This document shows positions 16,439-25,579 of a DNA stretch of 64,000 nt, in pieces. The notes under the pieces were generated by a model, which was given only the letters and a program-made list of their open reading frames with translations, did no database searches and was not told the DNA's origin. The stretch is from NCBI RefSeq assembly GCF_021369635.1, contig NZ_JAJNBZ010000005.1:188905-252904 (forward strand), given 5' to 3'. Origin of the DNA: Paenibacillus profundus (GTDB taxonomy: Bacteria > Bacillota > Bacilli > Paenibacillales > Paenibacillaceae). The position numbers and the translations under genes were made by a program. Positions within the stretch are counted from its first letter, which is position 1. Each line of letters starts with the position of its first letter.

Positions 16439-17680
16439 TTATGCGCCGAATAGCGAACCAACCACATAGCGCATTTTTGCGAACCACTTGCCCACAAGCG
16501 TAGCAGCCTGTCCTTCATAAGATGGCATGGACGACGCAGGCGAGGAGGCGGAGGCATTGGAATCCGTTAACGGAACCGTTGCGATCACGTTGTCATCCAG
16601 CTTCACGATGAGCCGTCCGCGGTGACCTAAACGAGCATCCAGACTGTTTTTGTCCAGAATGCTCACAGCCGTCACAATGCGCTCTCGCTCTCCTGCACTT
16701 ATCGGATAAGCAACCTCACTTGATGTTTGCAAGGGATATCCTTCAATTTCCTGCCCCTTTTCCACCAACGACGTCATCGGAAACGCTTGGAAGCCATAAT
16801 TAAGCAGCCGTGAGTGGTCTACCCAATCGCTCGAATCATTCAAGGTGACCGCCACCAATTGCTGTCCGTCTCGCGTGGCTGAGCTAACAAGACAGCGCAA
16901 AGCATCTGACGTATATCCCGTCTTCACACCGTCCGCCCCCTCATACAAGCGAAGCATTTTGTTCTTGTTCATCCATTTGTAATCCCACTTCTCATACGGA
17001 TTCGGGGCCATCTTCACCTGAGTGCGCACGATATCACGAAAGATGCTGTTATGAAGCGCGTAGGCGGATAATTGGGCGAGCTCATTAGCCGTTGTGTAAT
17101 GTCCTTCTGCATCGAGTCCGTGCGGGTTGCGGAATTGCGTGTGCTCTAACCCAAGCATCTTGGCTTTCTCATTCATCATATAAACGAACCCTTCCTCTGA
17201 CCCGCCCACATGTTCTGCGATCGCAACCGCTGCATCATTGCCCGAGCGCAGCATTAATCCGTACAACAGATGGTTCAGACTCATCTCTTCGCCAAGCCTT
17301 AAATATATCGAGGAGCCTTCTTTTCCGAACGCCTTTCCGCTAACCTTCACTTTGTCACTGAGACGGCCATGTTCAATCGCCACGATCGCCGTCATAATCT
17401 TGGTGGTGCTTGCCATTGGCAGCATCGCGTCACCGTTATGGCTAAATAGCAATCGGCCTGTCTTGACATCGATTAATGCCGCAGCCTTAGCATTCGTGGA
17501 TGGCAGTGAAATGCGTGCAGGCTTCTGACCGGACGGAACTGGCTTCGTCGTCTGGATAGTCGCTTCCGTATCGTTCGGCGAAGCGGGTTGTCCGAACACT
17601 TCTACGGTCCCCATTCCCATCAGCACCATACTGATGAGGAGCACTTTCGCAACTTGTCCCACGTATGGAAATCTGTTCAT
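16439..17680 (-). CDS. dacB: D-alanyl-D-alanine carboxypeptidase (DacB/DacF type)
   Basis: Class C low-molecular-weight penicillin-binding protein that trims D-Ala from peptidoglycan stems. With spmAB it controls cross-linking of spore cortex in Bacillus. 413 residues with a signal peptide or anchor (VAKVLLISMVLMGMGTV). Active-site motifs are STTK, SGN and KTG, all intact, followed by the C-terminal beta-rich domain. ATG 17680 follows AAGGAGGAA. Upstream on the minus strand a CATACATA sequence resembles a sigma-E -10 element, in keeping with mother-cell expression, but I could not fix a -35. First gene of dacB-spmA-spmB. Confidence 0.93.
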   Translation of the reverse strand: MNRFPYVGQVAKVLLISMVLMGMGTVEVFGQPASPNDTEATIQTTKPVPSGQKPARISLPSTNAKAAALIDVKTGRLLFSHNGDAMLPMASTTKIMTAIVAIEHGRLSDKVKVSGKAFGKEGSSIYLRLGEEMSLNHLLYGLMLRSGNDAAVAIAEHVGGSEEGFVYMMNEKAKMLGLEHTQFRNPHGLDAEGHYTTANELAQLSAYALHNSIFRDIVRTQVKMAPNPYEKWDYKWMNKNKMLRLYEGADGVKTGYTSDALRCLVSSATRDGQQLVAVTLNDSSDWVDHSRLLNYGFQAFPMTSLVEKGQEIEGYPLQTSSEVAYPISAGERERIVTAVSILDKNSLDARLGHRGRLIVKLDDNVIATVPLTDSNASASSPASSMPSYEGQAATLVGKWFAKMRYVVGSLFGA

Positions 17681-17875
17681 AAGTTCCTCCTTCACATTCG
17701 TACCGGTCAAGTTGTTTCATATGTATGCTTACGCGAGACCAGGTATGTATAATTTCTTTGCTTGCAACGGGCTAACGCATTAAGGCGCCAAGCTCGCTGT
17801 CTCCTTCAGAGCCATTCCCGGGAACGGCTTTTTTAAGGACAGTGAACTTGACGCCAATCGTTGTGTCGTGTTCTT

Positions 17876-18331
17876 CTACGGCAAAATGATATCTTCACCT
17901 GGCACAGGTTTCGATTGGGATGGCGAGCGTCTTATCATCGCCTCAATGCGATCCAGCACTTTTGGCGTGACGTCAATAATTTTTTCCAATAGATGCGTTT
18001 GATTATCGAGCGACACTACATTGATACCTTGCGGACCAACGACTAAAAATGCGATGGGCGTAATGCATACACCGCCCCCGCTCCCTCCCCCAAAAGGCTT
18101 GGCAGCGGGCGGATGGTGCTGCGCTCCAGGTTCTCTACGCTGGAGTTCTTTCTCTTCGATGCGAAAATCGCTTCCGCCCGCAGCGAATCCCAATGCGACC
18201 CGGCTAATCGGCAATATTACGCTGCCGTCAGGTGTTTGCACCGGATCCCCTACAATTGCGTTGACATCCACCATAGCTTTGATATTCTCAAAGGCGGCGT
18301 GCATTAAGCCTTCGATAGGATGTTCCGCCAT
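17876..18331 (-). CDS. ytfJ: Sporulation protein YtfJ family (GerW)
   Basis: A 151-residue protein of the YtfJ/GerW family, made during sporulation and linked to spore germination. It shows the family start EHPIEGLMHAAFENIKAMVDVNAIVGDP, the ILPISRVALGFAAGGSDF segment, a glycine-rich loop (GGGSGGGV) and IAFLVVGPQGINVVSLD. Cytoplasmic or forespore-associated; the exact biochemical role is not known. It overlaps the 3' end of the upstream gene (18304-18981) by 28 bases, so the two are translated together. The gap to dacB (17681-17875) holds a GC-rich hairpin with a T run reading on the plus strand (about 17811-17837). Confidence 0.9.
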   Translation of the reverse strand: MAEHPIEGLMHAAFENIKAMVDVNAIVGDPVQTPDGSVILPISRVALGFAAGGSDFRIEEKELQRREPGAQHHPPAAKPFGGGSGGGVCITPIAFLVVGPQGINVVSLDNQTHLLEKIIDVTPKVLDRIEAMIRRSPSQSKPVPGEDIILP

Positions 18332-18981
18332 GTTCTGACTCCTCCTTCTGCGCGAACGATGCGGATGATTAGCTTAAAAACGACACTTATAGCGTGTGCG
18401 GTGCGAATTTTTGTTATACAGACAAGTCTCGTGGAAAAATACGGATGATTGTAATGCGGGATCACATCCAGATCGGGATGGCGGTGGAAACGGATATGTC
18501 TCGTCAAAAATCCTACCAGCAGGCTTTTGGCAGACCAAGAAGCTCCTGTCACGATTCCCGTCGCCGCAGGGTTGCGCAGGCCGATTTCCGTATCCCATAT
18601 CAGCGAATCGCACTTTACTTTATCCAGCGCTTCACCGACCCACTCCATAAAATCAAGCGTATGATGGAGAAGCCTCTTCACTTTCTCGGCATAATAACGC
18701 AGTATTCGCTTATTGATGCGCCCTTTCTGTTTACGGGCATGGCCGGTTCCTACATTGTCTTTCTTATGAACTCGTATATTAAAACCTTCATCCCAATCGA
18801 CAAAGCGAATCGAGCGCCATTCATACCGCAATCGAACCCGGCCGAACAAGAAGCGGATAAATACGGCAATGCGGTCATGCTTGCCTGACTTATGAATGAC
18901 AATTTTACACTCGACAGATGAGGCAAGTATGCAGATCAACAGCAGAAGAAGCACGATGATGACTACCGTCCCTATAATCAT
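18304..18981 (-). CDS. ytfI: DUF2953 protein (YtfI-like)
   Basis: A 225-residue protein with an N-terminal membrane helix (IIGTVVIIVLLLLLICILASS) and a DUF2953 body: the region around LDKVKCDSLIWDTEIGLRNPAATGIVTGASWS is characteristic. In Bacillales it is found next to ytfJ, as here, and is probably expressed in sporulation. The molecular function is unknown. The 3' end overlaps ytfJ by 28 bases. Confidence 0.85.
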   Translation of the reverse strand: MIIGTVVIIVLLLLLICILASSVECKIVIHKSGKHDRIAVFIRFLFGRVRLRYEWRSIRFVDWDEGFNIRVHKKDNVGTGHARKQKGRINKRILRYYAEKVKRLLHHTLDFMEWVGEALDKVKCDSLIWDTEIGLRNPAATGIVTGASWSAKSLLVGFLTRHIRFHRHPDLDVIPHYNHPYFSTRLVCITKIRTAHAISVVFKLIIRIVRAEGGVRTWRNILSKA

Positions 18982-19078
18982 ATGGTATGCCTCCCCCCAT
19001 TTCCTGAACTAACCGTATTATGGCCTTTCATCCAACTGAGCATACTTTCTGTATTCAAAATTCATCCATTACATGATA

Positions 19079-19127
19079 AAGAGCCTGTCTGTCAAAGACG
19101 ATGAACATCTTTGACAGACAGGCTCTT
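19079..19127 (-). terminator. Long perfect hairpin, probable terminator
   Basis: A 20-bp perfect inverted repeat (arms 19079-19098 and 19108-19127, 9-base loop). It lies just after the UPF0173 gene in minus sense and is followed by a weak TTTATC. Unusually long for a simple terminator in this window. The rest of 18982-19078 has no gene. Confidence 0.65.
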
Positions 19128-19148
19128 ACCCGCTCAAACGCTAGCCCA

Positions 19149-19847
19149 CTATAAGTTTAAATCGGACGTCTCTAAGGATTCACCTGGTTGAAGCTCAACG
19201 CCATGAATGCCGATTAATTTCAATCTGGATATGTATGCCGAAGCATCCTGTTCAATAGGAGGAAATGTATTGTAATGAATCGGAACGACGACTTTGGCTT
19301 GTACCCATTGGGCGGCAAGCAGCGCGTCTTCTGGATCCATCGTGAAGAAGCTCCCGATAGGCAAAAAGGCAATATCCGGTTTGAAACGTTCACCAATCAG
19401 CTTCATGTCGCTGAACAGTGCCGTATCGCCAGCGTGATACAATGTCAGGCCGTCCATTTGCAGCACGATCCCAGCCGGGTTTCCCAAATAAATGGCTTCT
19501 CCATTCACTGTATACGAAGAGCTGTGCAGTGCTGGCACCCATTTAATCATGCCAAAATTAAAGGTGCAGGATCCACCCAAGTTCATACCGACTGTTCTCG
19601 CGCCTTGCCGTTCCATATACTCTGCCAGTTCTACCACGGCAAGTATAGTCGCATCATTCTGCTTCGCAATGGCGGCAGCGTCGGCAATGTGATCTCCGTG
19701 CCCGTGTGTCAACAACACATAGTCGACAGCGATGTCCTCGGGCTTGGCGGTCGCGACCGGATTGCCGGTCAGGTAAGGGTCAATGAGTAAACGGTGATGT
19801 TCGGTCTCCAATTGAATGCAGGAATGGCCGTGAAATTGAATTCGCAT
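19149..19847 (-). CDS. ytkL: UPF0173 metal-dependent hydrolase (YtkL-like)
   Basis: Metallo-beta-lactamase fold protein of 232 residues from the UPF0173 family. Metal-binding residues are visible: HGHSC near the start, LTHGHGDHIAD (HxHxDH), the histidine in VPALHSSS, GDTALFSD, and VVPIHYNTF near the C-terminus. The substrate is unknown; members are general hydrolases. It lies three bases after scpB and is probably in the scpA-scpB operon. Confidence 0.88.
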   Translation of the reverse strand: MRIQFHGHSCIQLETEHHRLLIDPYLTGNPVATAKPEDIAVDYVLLTHGHGDHIADAAAIAKQNDATILAVVELAEYMERQGARTVGMNLGGSCTFNFGMIKWVPALHSSSYTVNGEAIYLGNPAGIVLQMDGLTLYHAGDTALFSDMKLIGERFKPDIAFLPIGSFFTMDPEDALLAAQWVQAKVVVPIHYNTFPPIEQDASAYISRLKLIGIHGVELQPGESLETSDLNL

Positions 19848-19849
19848 CG

Positions 19850-20467
19850 TTATTTTCCTCCTTCAGTTTCATTCACATCCTCTATCGTCAGCTGACGTCC
19901 TTCTAATTTCTCGAACAGAAGCTGTGTTTCCTCCTCTAATCCATCTGTTTTTTCAAATAAAGAAGCTTCAGGCAATTCCTGAATCGCTGACAGACCAAAA
20001 TAATCCAAAAATGATTTAGTCGTTCCATACAGAATGGGGCGACCGATGGCTTCTGCCCGTCCGACTTCCTCTATTAAATCTTTATTGACGAGCGTCTGTA
20101 TCGCCCGATCCGATTTCACACCGCGGACTTCCTCGATTTCCACCCGGGTAATCGGCTGGCGATAAGCCACGATGGATAGCGTCTCCAGCGCCGCCTGGGA
20201 CAAGGATGAACGAGAAGGCGAATACGCCATGCGTTCAAAATACGGCGCATGATCAGGCAATGTAGCCAGTTGATACATACCTGCTATGGCGACGATTTGG
20301 ATGCCGCGCTTGGCCCGCTCCATCTCTGCCTGCAAATCGTTGATAGCTTCTTGCACAATCTCCTGACGCTGTTCCGTAATCTCTGCCAGTTGCTTATTAT
20401 TTAACCCTTCATCTCCCGCCATAAACAGAAGACCTTCAATAATCGACTTCAACATCTGAAAGTCCAT
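19850..20467 (-). CDS. scpB: Segregation and condensation protein ScpB
   Basis: Kleisin-associated winged-helix subunit of the SMC-ScpA-ScpB condensin, needed for chromosome compaction and segregation. 205 residues, two winged-helix domains with the motifs LKSIIEGLLFMAGDEGL and LSQAALETLSIVAYRQPITRVEIEEVRGVKSD. I placed the start at ATG 20467, preceded by GAGGTG. The longer frame has no site. It overlaps the 3' end of scpA by 32 bases. Confidence 0.95.
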   Translation of the reverse strand: MDFQMLKSIIEGLLFMAGDEGLNNKQLAEITEQRQEIVQEAINDLQAEMERAKRGIQIVAIAGMYQLATLPDHAPYFERMAYSPSRSSLSQAALETLSIVAYRQPITRVEIEEVRGVKSDRAIQTLVNKDLIEEVGRAEAIGRPILYGTTKSFLDYFGLSAIQELPEASLFEKTDGLEEETQLLFEKLEGRQLTIEDVNETEGGK

Positions 20468-21233
20468 CCGTTTCCACCTCACCGTTCCATTGAATCACGA
20501 TATCTTCGAATAATTGGTCTTGATAGCATTGTATTTGCTTCATCTTCATTAATTCAAGCAGAGCGAGAAACGTAACCACGATCTCATGCCGCGACATTTG
20601 TTCGCTCAACAGCTTGGAGAACATCGTCTTGCCGCCGTTGCCGACCGGGCGCAGCGCCCGTACAATATCTTGAATCCGGTCCTTCACCGATATTTCATCC
20701 CGGTGGATGGTCGCCACCTGAGTACGTCTTGCCGCCTTGCGGAGCGCCTTCTGGAAAGCGGCGATCAAATCCGTCACATGCAGCCCCTCCACCGGATTTT
20801 CCTGGGCTGTCGGCATGTACGGCGATAAATCTTCCGGCTCCTTCGTAAAGATCAAGCTGCGTTCAGTCTCGCGTTCGCGCAAATGCTCGGCGATGCCTTT
20901 GTATTTGCGATATTCAATCAGCTTGCGAATCAATTCCGAACGCGGATCCATATCATCATCATCGTAATCCACAAAATCATCTTCCCAGTCCATCACCGGA
21001 GGTTTAGGGAGCAGTTGCTGTGACTTCATCGATAATAAGGTTGCCGCCATAACGAGGAACTCGCTCGTAATTTCAAGCTCGAGCTCGTGCATATTGTGCA
21101 AATAATCCATATATTGATCAGTAATTTCGCTAATAGATATGTCTTGAATATTAATTTCCGCTTTATCGATAAGATGCAGGAGCAAATCGAGCGGCCCTTC
21201 GAACAAATCCAATTTATACGTTACTACGGACAC
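20436..21233 (-). CDS. scpA: Segregation and condensation protein ScpA
   Basis: Kleisin subunit bridging SMC heads in the condensin complex. 265 residues with the N-terminal signature YKLDLFEGPLDLLLHLIDKAEINIQDISISEITDQY, a variable acidic centre and a C-terminal winged helix. GTG start with GGGAGG upstream. Overlaps scpB. It follows ribH after a terminator, so the scp genes probably have their own promoter in the short gap or some read-through from rib. Confidence 0.95.
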   Translation of the reverse strand: MSVVTYKLDLFEGPLDLLLHLIDKAEINIQDISISEITDQYMDYLHNMHELELEITSEFLVMAATLLSMKSQQLLPKPPVMDWEDDFVDYDDDDMDPRSELIRKLIEYRKYKGIAEHLRERETERSLIFTKEPEDLSPYMPTAQENPVEGLHVTDLIAAFQKALRKAARRTQVATIHRDEISVKDRIQDIVRALRPVGNGGKTMFSKLLSEQMSRHEIVVTFLALLELMKMKQIQCYQDQLFEDIVIQWNGEVETDGLSDVEVDY

Positions 21234-21257
21234 CCCGTGAACCTCCCGTGAAAAACA

Positions 21258-21286
21258 AATGTAGCGCCCAAAAAGGGCACTACATT
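21258..21286 (-). terminator. Terminator of the rib operon
   Basis: Stem AATGTAG/CTACATT plus GCCC/GGGC with one mismatch and an A-rich loop (T-rich in RNA sense). In minus sense it is followed by TGTTTTTC. It lies directly after the ribH stop. Confidence 0.75.
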
Positions 21287-21295
21287 AAATAAGCA

Positions 21296-21763
21296 CTATT
21301 TTAACTGATTCGTCAAGTTTGCCATCTCAATCGCGGTAGCAGCCGCTTCCCAGCCTTTGTTGCCGGCTTTCGTTCCAGCACGCTCAATTGCTTGTTCAAT
21401 GGAGTCGGTAGTCAGCACACCGAAGATGGTCGGTACGCCTGTCTTCATATTCACTTGCGCTACGCCTTTAGCAGCTTCACTGCATACATAGTCAAAATGT
21501 GGAGTGGATCCGCGAATAACCGCACCGAGCGTAATGACGGCATCATATTTGCCGCTTTCTGCCATTTTTTGAGCAATTAAAGGAATTTCAAATGCTCCCG
21601 GCACCCAGGCTACATCGATTTCATCATCCTTGACACCGTGCCGCTTCAAAGCGTCAAGCGCGCCAGATACAAGTTTGCTTACAATAAACTCGTTAAAACG
21701 TCCGGCAACAATCCCATATTTCAATCCATCGGATACTAAATGTCCTTCAAATATATGTGGCAT
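21296..21763 (-). CDS. ribH: 6,7-dimethyl-8-ribityllumazine synthase
   Basis: Penultimate step of riboflavin synthesis: joins 5-amino-6-ribitylaminouracil with 3,4-dihydroxybutanone phosphate; forms a 60-subunit shell in Bacillus. 155 residues from ATG 21763, which follows GGGAGGA. The motifs [30 protein letters not shown] and the catalytic histidine in it are intact. The open frame runs 33 codons further upstream without a site. Last gene of ribD-ribE-ribBA-ribH. Confidence 0.96.
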   Translation of the reverse strand: MPHIFEGHLVSDGLKYGIVAGRFNEFIVSKLVSGALDALKRHGVKDDEIDVAWVPGAFEIPLIAQKMAESGKYDAVITLGAVIRGSTPHFDYVCSEAAKGVAQVNMKTGVPTIFGVLTTDSIEQAIERAGTKAGNKGWEAAATAIEMANLTNQLK

Positions 21764-21827
21764 AGGTGAATCCTCCCATTGAGTTTGAGTTTTAAATTGC
21801 AGGTTGCGTGCAAATGAAATGCGCCTG

Positions 21828-23066
21828 TCATTGGTTGTGTTCGTTCTGTTCAATCGAATCAAATTTCAGCATATGGCCCATCTTATCGGCTTTCGTGTGC
21901 AAATAGCGCGTGTTGTCCTCATTTTCTTCCATTTGAATCGGAACACGTTCAACCACTTCAAGCCCGTACCCTTCGAGCCCTTTAATTTTGCGCGGGTTGT
22001 TGGTCATAAGCCGGATTTCACGCACACCGATGTCTTTCAGTATTTGCGCACCGATGCCATAATCGCGCAAATCCGGAGGAAAGCCCAGCTTCAGATTCGC
22101 ATCGACCGTATCCAAGCCCTGCTCTTGCAGCTTATAGGCTTTAAGCTTATTAACCAGTCCGATACCGCGACCCTCTTGACGCATATAGAGCAGAACTCCC
22201 GTTCCCTCTGCCTCTATCTTCTGCAAGGCGGCAGCGAACTGAGGCCCGCAATCGCAGCGGTGAGAATGGAAGACGTCACCCGTCAAGCATTCGGAATGAA
22301 CGCGGACGAGCACGGGACGCGTACCGTCGATGTGACCCTTCACGAGAGCAATGTGTTCTTTGTTGTCGACTTCGTTCGTATACGCAATCGCCTTGAATGT
22401 GCCGAAGTCGGTCGGCATGTTCACTTCTACTTCGCGACGCACCAGATGTTCCTTCTCATTGCGGTAATGAATAAGGTCCTTGATGCAAATGAGCTTTAAA
22501 CCATGCTTTTCCTTTAGTTCCATCAAATCCGGCAGACGAGCCATCGTTCCATCTTCTTTAATGACTTCGCAGATGACTCCAGCAGGACTGGCACCGCACA
22601 TACGGGCCAGATCGACCGCCGCTTCGGTGTGTCCCGCACGACGGAGCACGCCGCCCGACTTCGCGATCAGCGGAAAGATATGGCCGGGACGGCGGAAGTC
22701 ATGCGCCTTAGCTGCCGGATCGAGCATCTTCAGAATCGTGAGTGAACGCTCATGGGCCGATATCCCCGTCGCCGTGTCCACATGGTCGATAGATACGGTG
22801 AATGCGGTGCCGTGGTTGTCGGTGTTATGTGTAACCATAGGCGGCAGTTCGAGCTCTTCGGCACGTTCCGCTGTAATTGGAACGCACACAAGCCCCCGTC
22901 CTTCCGTAATCATGAAGTTGATGACTTCCGGAGTCGCTTTATCCGCAAGCGCGAGAAAATCACCTTCGTTTTCGCGATCCTCGTCGTCTACGACTACGAT
23001 CACTTTGCCTTGCATCAAATCGTAGATTGCATCTTCGATCGAATCAAAGTGAATGATTTCATTCAT
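21828..23066 (-). CDS. ribBA: Bifunctional DHBP synthase / GTP cyclohydrolase II
   Basis: Supplies both precursors of riboflavin. Residues 1-200 are 3,4-dihydroxy-2-butanone-4-phosphate synthase ([11 protein letters not shown] metal-binding acidic motif, [16 protein letters not shown]). Residues 205-400 are GTP cyclohydrolase II, with the zinc ligands in [18 protein letters not shown] and [10 protein letters not shown]. 412 residues, normal length. Both active sites look complete. Between ribE and ribH in the operon. Confidence 0.97.
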   Translation of the reverse strand: MNEIIHFDSIEDAIYDLMQGKVIVVVDDEDRENEGDFLALADKATPEVINFMITEGRGLVCVPITAERAEELELPPMVTHNTDNHGTAFTVSIDHVDTATGISAHERSLTILKMLDPAAKAHDFRRPGHIFPLIAKSGGVLRRAGHTEAAVDLARMCGASPAGVICEVIKEDGTMARLPDLMELKEKHGLKLICIKDLIHYRNEKEHLVRREVEVNMPTDFGTFKAIAYTNEVDNKEHIALVKGHIDGTRPVLVRVHSECLTGDVFHSHRCDCGPQFAAALQKIEAEGTGVLLYMRQEGRGIGLVNKLKAYKLQEQGLDTVDANLKLGFPPDLRDYGIGAQILKDIGVREIRLMTNNPRKIKGLEGYGLEVVERVPIQMEENEDNTRYLHTKADKMGHMLKFDSIEQNEHNQ

Positions 23067-23085
23067 GGAATTTCCCCCTTATCGG

Positions 23086-23763
23086 TTACATAAAGCCGTG
23101 CTCTGCCAAAAAAGCGGCGCTCAGCGAACTTGACTTTGCCGTGCTGTTCTGCTCGTCTTCCACGGAGGATATACGATAGTTAAGCAAATGCTCGACATAT
23201 TTGCCAAGTACGTCGCATTCAATATTCACCGTATCGCCAGGCTGTTTGAAAAAGAGCGCCGTCTCCGCCAGCGTGTGCGGAATAATGGATACGGCGAACT
23301 CGCCTTGATCAGTATGAATGATCGTCAGGCTAATGCCGTCTATCGAAATCGAACCTTTCGGGATCATATATTTCGCCATGTCAGGTCGTGCCGCTCTAAA
23401 TTCGAACACGACCGCATTATGCTCCGGCGTCCGGCTCACAATGGTGGCCATCCCATCTACGTGTCCCTGCACAATGTGACCGCCAAAGCGGCCGTCTGCT
23501 GCCATTGCCCGCTCCAAATTAACGGGGTCGCCCGGACGCAAATCTTTCAGATTCGTATGCCGGAATGTTTGCGGCATCACATCCGCCGCAAACGATGAAC
23601 GGTTGAAGGAGGTAGCCGTCAGACAGACACCGTTGATGGCGATGCTGTCTCCTATCTTCATGCCCTCAAGCACGCTGGCCGCTTGAATGTTCAGCACCAT
23701 CGCCTCACCGCGCTTGGTCACGGACTGAAGCTTTCCTATCTCTTCAACAAGCCCCGTGAACAT
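23086..23763 (-). CDS. ribE: Riboflavin synthase alpha subunit
   Basis: Dismutates two lumazines to riboflavin plus a pyrimidine. 225 residues made of two lumazine-binding repeats (MFTGLVEEIG and the second starting FGGHIVQGHVDG). The repeats carry NGVCLT and IDGISLT signature segments. The start overlaps the end of ribD by 20 bases, suggesting coupled translation. Confidence 0.95.
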   Translation of the reverse strand: MFTGLVEEIGKLQSVTKRGEAMVLNIQAASVLEGMKIGDSIAINGVCLTATSFNRSSFAADVMPQTFRHTNLKDLRPGDPVNLERAMAADGRFGGHIVQGHVDGMATIVSRTPEHNAVVFEFRAARPDMAKYMIPKGSISIDGISLTIIHTDQGEFAVSIIPHTLAETALFFKQPGDTVNIECDVLGKYVEHLLNYRISSVEDEQNSTAKSSSLSAAFLAEHGFM

Positions 23764-24913
23764 CGTCCTCTACCTCCTTATCGCATTCTGAAGCTCCCCC
23801 ATTTTCGGAAGATTTCCCGTATGGATAGCCGCTAATGCAAATATTATCTCCTAGCGTTTCTACTTTTACTTGCTGCAGCCGATACGCATCCTGCATGCGT
23901 TCGACACCGGCAAAAGAGAAGTTTCCCGGCGCGAGGCTGCCGCCTGCAATAATCGGCGCATAGAACAAGATGACTTTGTCGATGAGACCGGCTTCCAGCA
24001 TCGCTCCGTTCAGTTGGCCTCCGCCTTCGAGAAGGACGGAGCCAATCTCGTGCTGGCCGCACCATGTCATCATTTGCCGCAAATCTACATGTTCGCCGTC
24101 TCCTGCCGTAATTACCTCGGCTCCAAGCTTCTGCAAAGCAATCCGCTTCACTTCATCTGCGTGCGAGGTCGTAAAAATAACCGTTGGTGCGAGACCGTCC
24201 GTCACCACCCTGGCATCTATCGGGAGGCGCAGCTTGGAATCTACAATGAGGCGCATTGGATGCAAGCCTGCAACAGCGAGGCGAGTCGTGAGCGATGGAT
24301 TGTCTGCCAGCACCGTTCCGCTGCCGACCATGATGGCTTGGTGACGATGACGCATTGCATGCACCCGCTCGCGCGCTTCCGCATTGGATATCCATTTGCT
24401 GTCTCCGGTAGACGTCGCAATTTTGCCATCGAGCGTGCTGGCTGTTTTAAGCGTGACGTACGGGAGACGTGTCGTAATATATTTGGCGAACATTTCAATT
24501 AACTCGCGCCCCCGTTCCTCCAGCACCCCCACGGTAACCTCGATGCCGTTAGCGCGCAGCAGTGAAATACCGTTCCCCGCTACGGTCGGATTCGGATCTT
24601 GGCACGCAACGACGACGCGGCATACGCCAGACTCCACCAAACGCAAGCTGCAGGGAGGCGTTTTCCCATAGTGACTGCATGGCTCAAGCGTCACATAAGC
24701 GGTTGCGCCTTGGGCCGAATCTCCCGCCATATGCAGCGCATGCACCTCTGCATGGCCTTCACCGCGCTTCAGATGGGCGCCAAGTCCGACTACGCGGCCT
24801 TCACGCACAATCACACATCCGACCGCAGGGTTAATCTCCGTTTGCCCCACCGCCCGTTCCGCCATGTCGAGCGCCAGCTGCATGTAGAATTCATCATTTA
24901 TGACATCGTGCAC
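23744..24913 (-). CDS. ribD: Bifunctional riboflavin deaminase/reductase RibD
   Basis: Two successive steps of the pathway: deamination then side-chain reduction of the pyrimidine. 389 residues. The deaminase domain (residues 1-150) has the zinc motif HAEVHAL...PCSHYGKTPPC. The reductase domain has LKTASTLDGKIATSTGDSKWI and VLLEGGGQLNGA. An upstream TTG (24922) is only one base from the AAGGAGG site, so GTG 24913, about ten bases away, is the better start. First gene of the rib operon, behind the FMN riboswitch. Confidence 0.95.
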   Translation of the reverse strand: MHDVINDEFYMQLALDMAERAVGQTEINPAVGCVIVREGRVVGLGAHLKRGEGHAEVHALHMAGDSAQGATAYVTLEPCSHYGKTPPCSLRLVESGVCRVVVACQDPNPTVAGNGISLLRANGIEVTVGVLEERGRELIEMFAKYITTRLPYVTLKTASTLDGKIATSTGDSKWISNAEARERVHAMRHRHQAIMVGSGTVLADNPSLTTRLAVAGLHPMRLIVDSKLRLPIDARVVTDGLAPTVIFTTSHADEVKRIALQKLGAEVITAGDGEHVDLRQMMTWCGQHEIGSVLLEGGGQLNGAMLEAGLIDKVILFYAPIIAGGSLAPGNFSFAGVERMQDAYRLQQVKVETLGDNICISGYPYGKSSENGGASECDKEVEDDVHGAC

Positions 24914-24972
24914 CGATTTCAATCCTCCTTTCCTGCAATTCTTCCCTGATCGGGTTATTCGGGAACAAAAAA

Positions 24973-24997
24973 AGCCCTTCGGTTCCTCCGAAGGGCT
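24973..24997 (-). terminator. Strong terminator in the rib leader
   Basis: Stem AGCCCTTCGG/CCGAAGGGCT, 10 bp, 5-base loop. In minus sense it is followed by seven Ts. It lies between the FMN aptamer and ribD and is the likely expression platform, although it is about 250 bases from the aptamer. Confidence 0.85.
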
Positions 24998-25244
24998 AGA
25001 GCATATGAGCTTACAGGTATGTACTTCATTTCACAATTAGCGCAAAGCACAGGCGACGTAAAAATCGGCAGTAAAAATAACACTTTTTCAGAAAATTCTA
25101 AAAACGCGTATTCAAAAAGGTCCTTTTTGAACAACAGCTGAAAAAGTATCATACGCCAATATAAACGTTGCACACAGCTTCGTGTGTACTTCGCATTGTG
25201 AAAAAAAGAACTATAAAGAACCAAAAAAAGGTCCTTCTCCTAAC

Positions 25245-25399
25245 GCCCCTTCTCCCATCCAGACTATACTGTCGGCTCCGGAATTGCACCAGATCCACCG
25301 TGCGAACTTGCTCGCCCGGGTCACGGACTGAGGACTTGCCGAGATTCGGTCATCGCCCATCACCGCCGGTCGGGAATTACACCCTGCCCTGAAGGTAAG
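25245..25399 (-). promoter_or_regulatory. FMN riboswitch (RFN element)
   Basis: In minus sense the conserved RFN blocks appear in order: TTCAGGGCAGGGTG, AATTCCCGACCGGCGGT, AGTCC, GGTGGATCTGGTG, AATTCCGGAGCCGACAGTATAGTCTGGATGGGAGAAGG (shown in parts; the last block spans 25252-25288). FMN binding would reduce rib expression. The stretch 25000-25244 between aptamer and terminator has no gene; it contains a palindrome TTCAAAAAGG-T-CCTTTTTGAA near 25111-25131. Confidence 0.95.
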
Positions 25400-25434
25400 T
25401 CAAAATATATGAATGATAAAGCCTTGCGAATAGA

Positions 25435-25463
25435 AGTTTATCATTAGTCGCTGAAAAATGCAA
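25435..25463 (-). promoter_or_regulatory. Candidate promoter of the rib operon
   Basis: In minus sense TTGCAT (25463-25458) and TAAACT (25440-25435) with 17 bp between. It would start RNA about 30 bases before the FMN aptamer. The -10 also lies in one arm of a 9-bp inverted repeat, AATGATAAA/TTTATCATT. Confidence 0.5.
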
Positions 25464-25579
25464 CCGGGCATTCCCGCTCATGTTGAACATGACACGATAA
25501 CGGGATATCCTTAATTACAGCACGTTTTGCCGAAGCGGCACAATATAGACCCATACGATAAATTCCGGGAGATGCAACG

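Noticed and set aside
17811-17837. GC-rich hairpin with T run on the plus strand between dacB and ytfJ as a terminator of a plus-strand gene
   Set aside because: No plus-strand gene precedes it; it may serve ytfJ on the minus strand, but the T run is on the wrong side, so I did not list it separately.
24955-25224. 89-codon open frame on the minus strand upstream of ribD
   Set aside because: It runs through the rib leader terminator and lies in riboswitch-controlled RNA; a chance frame.
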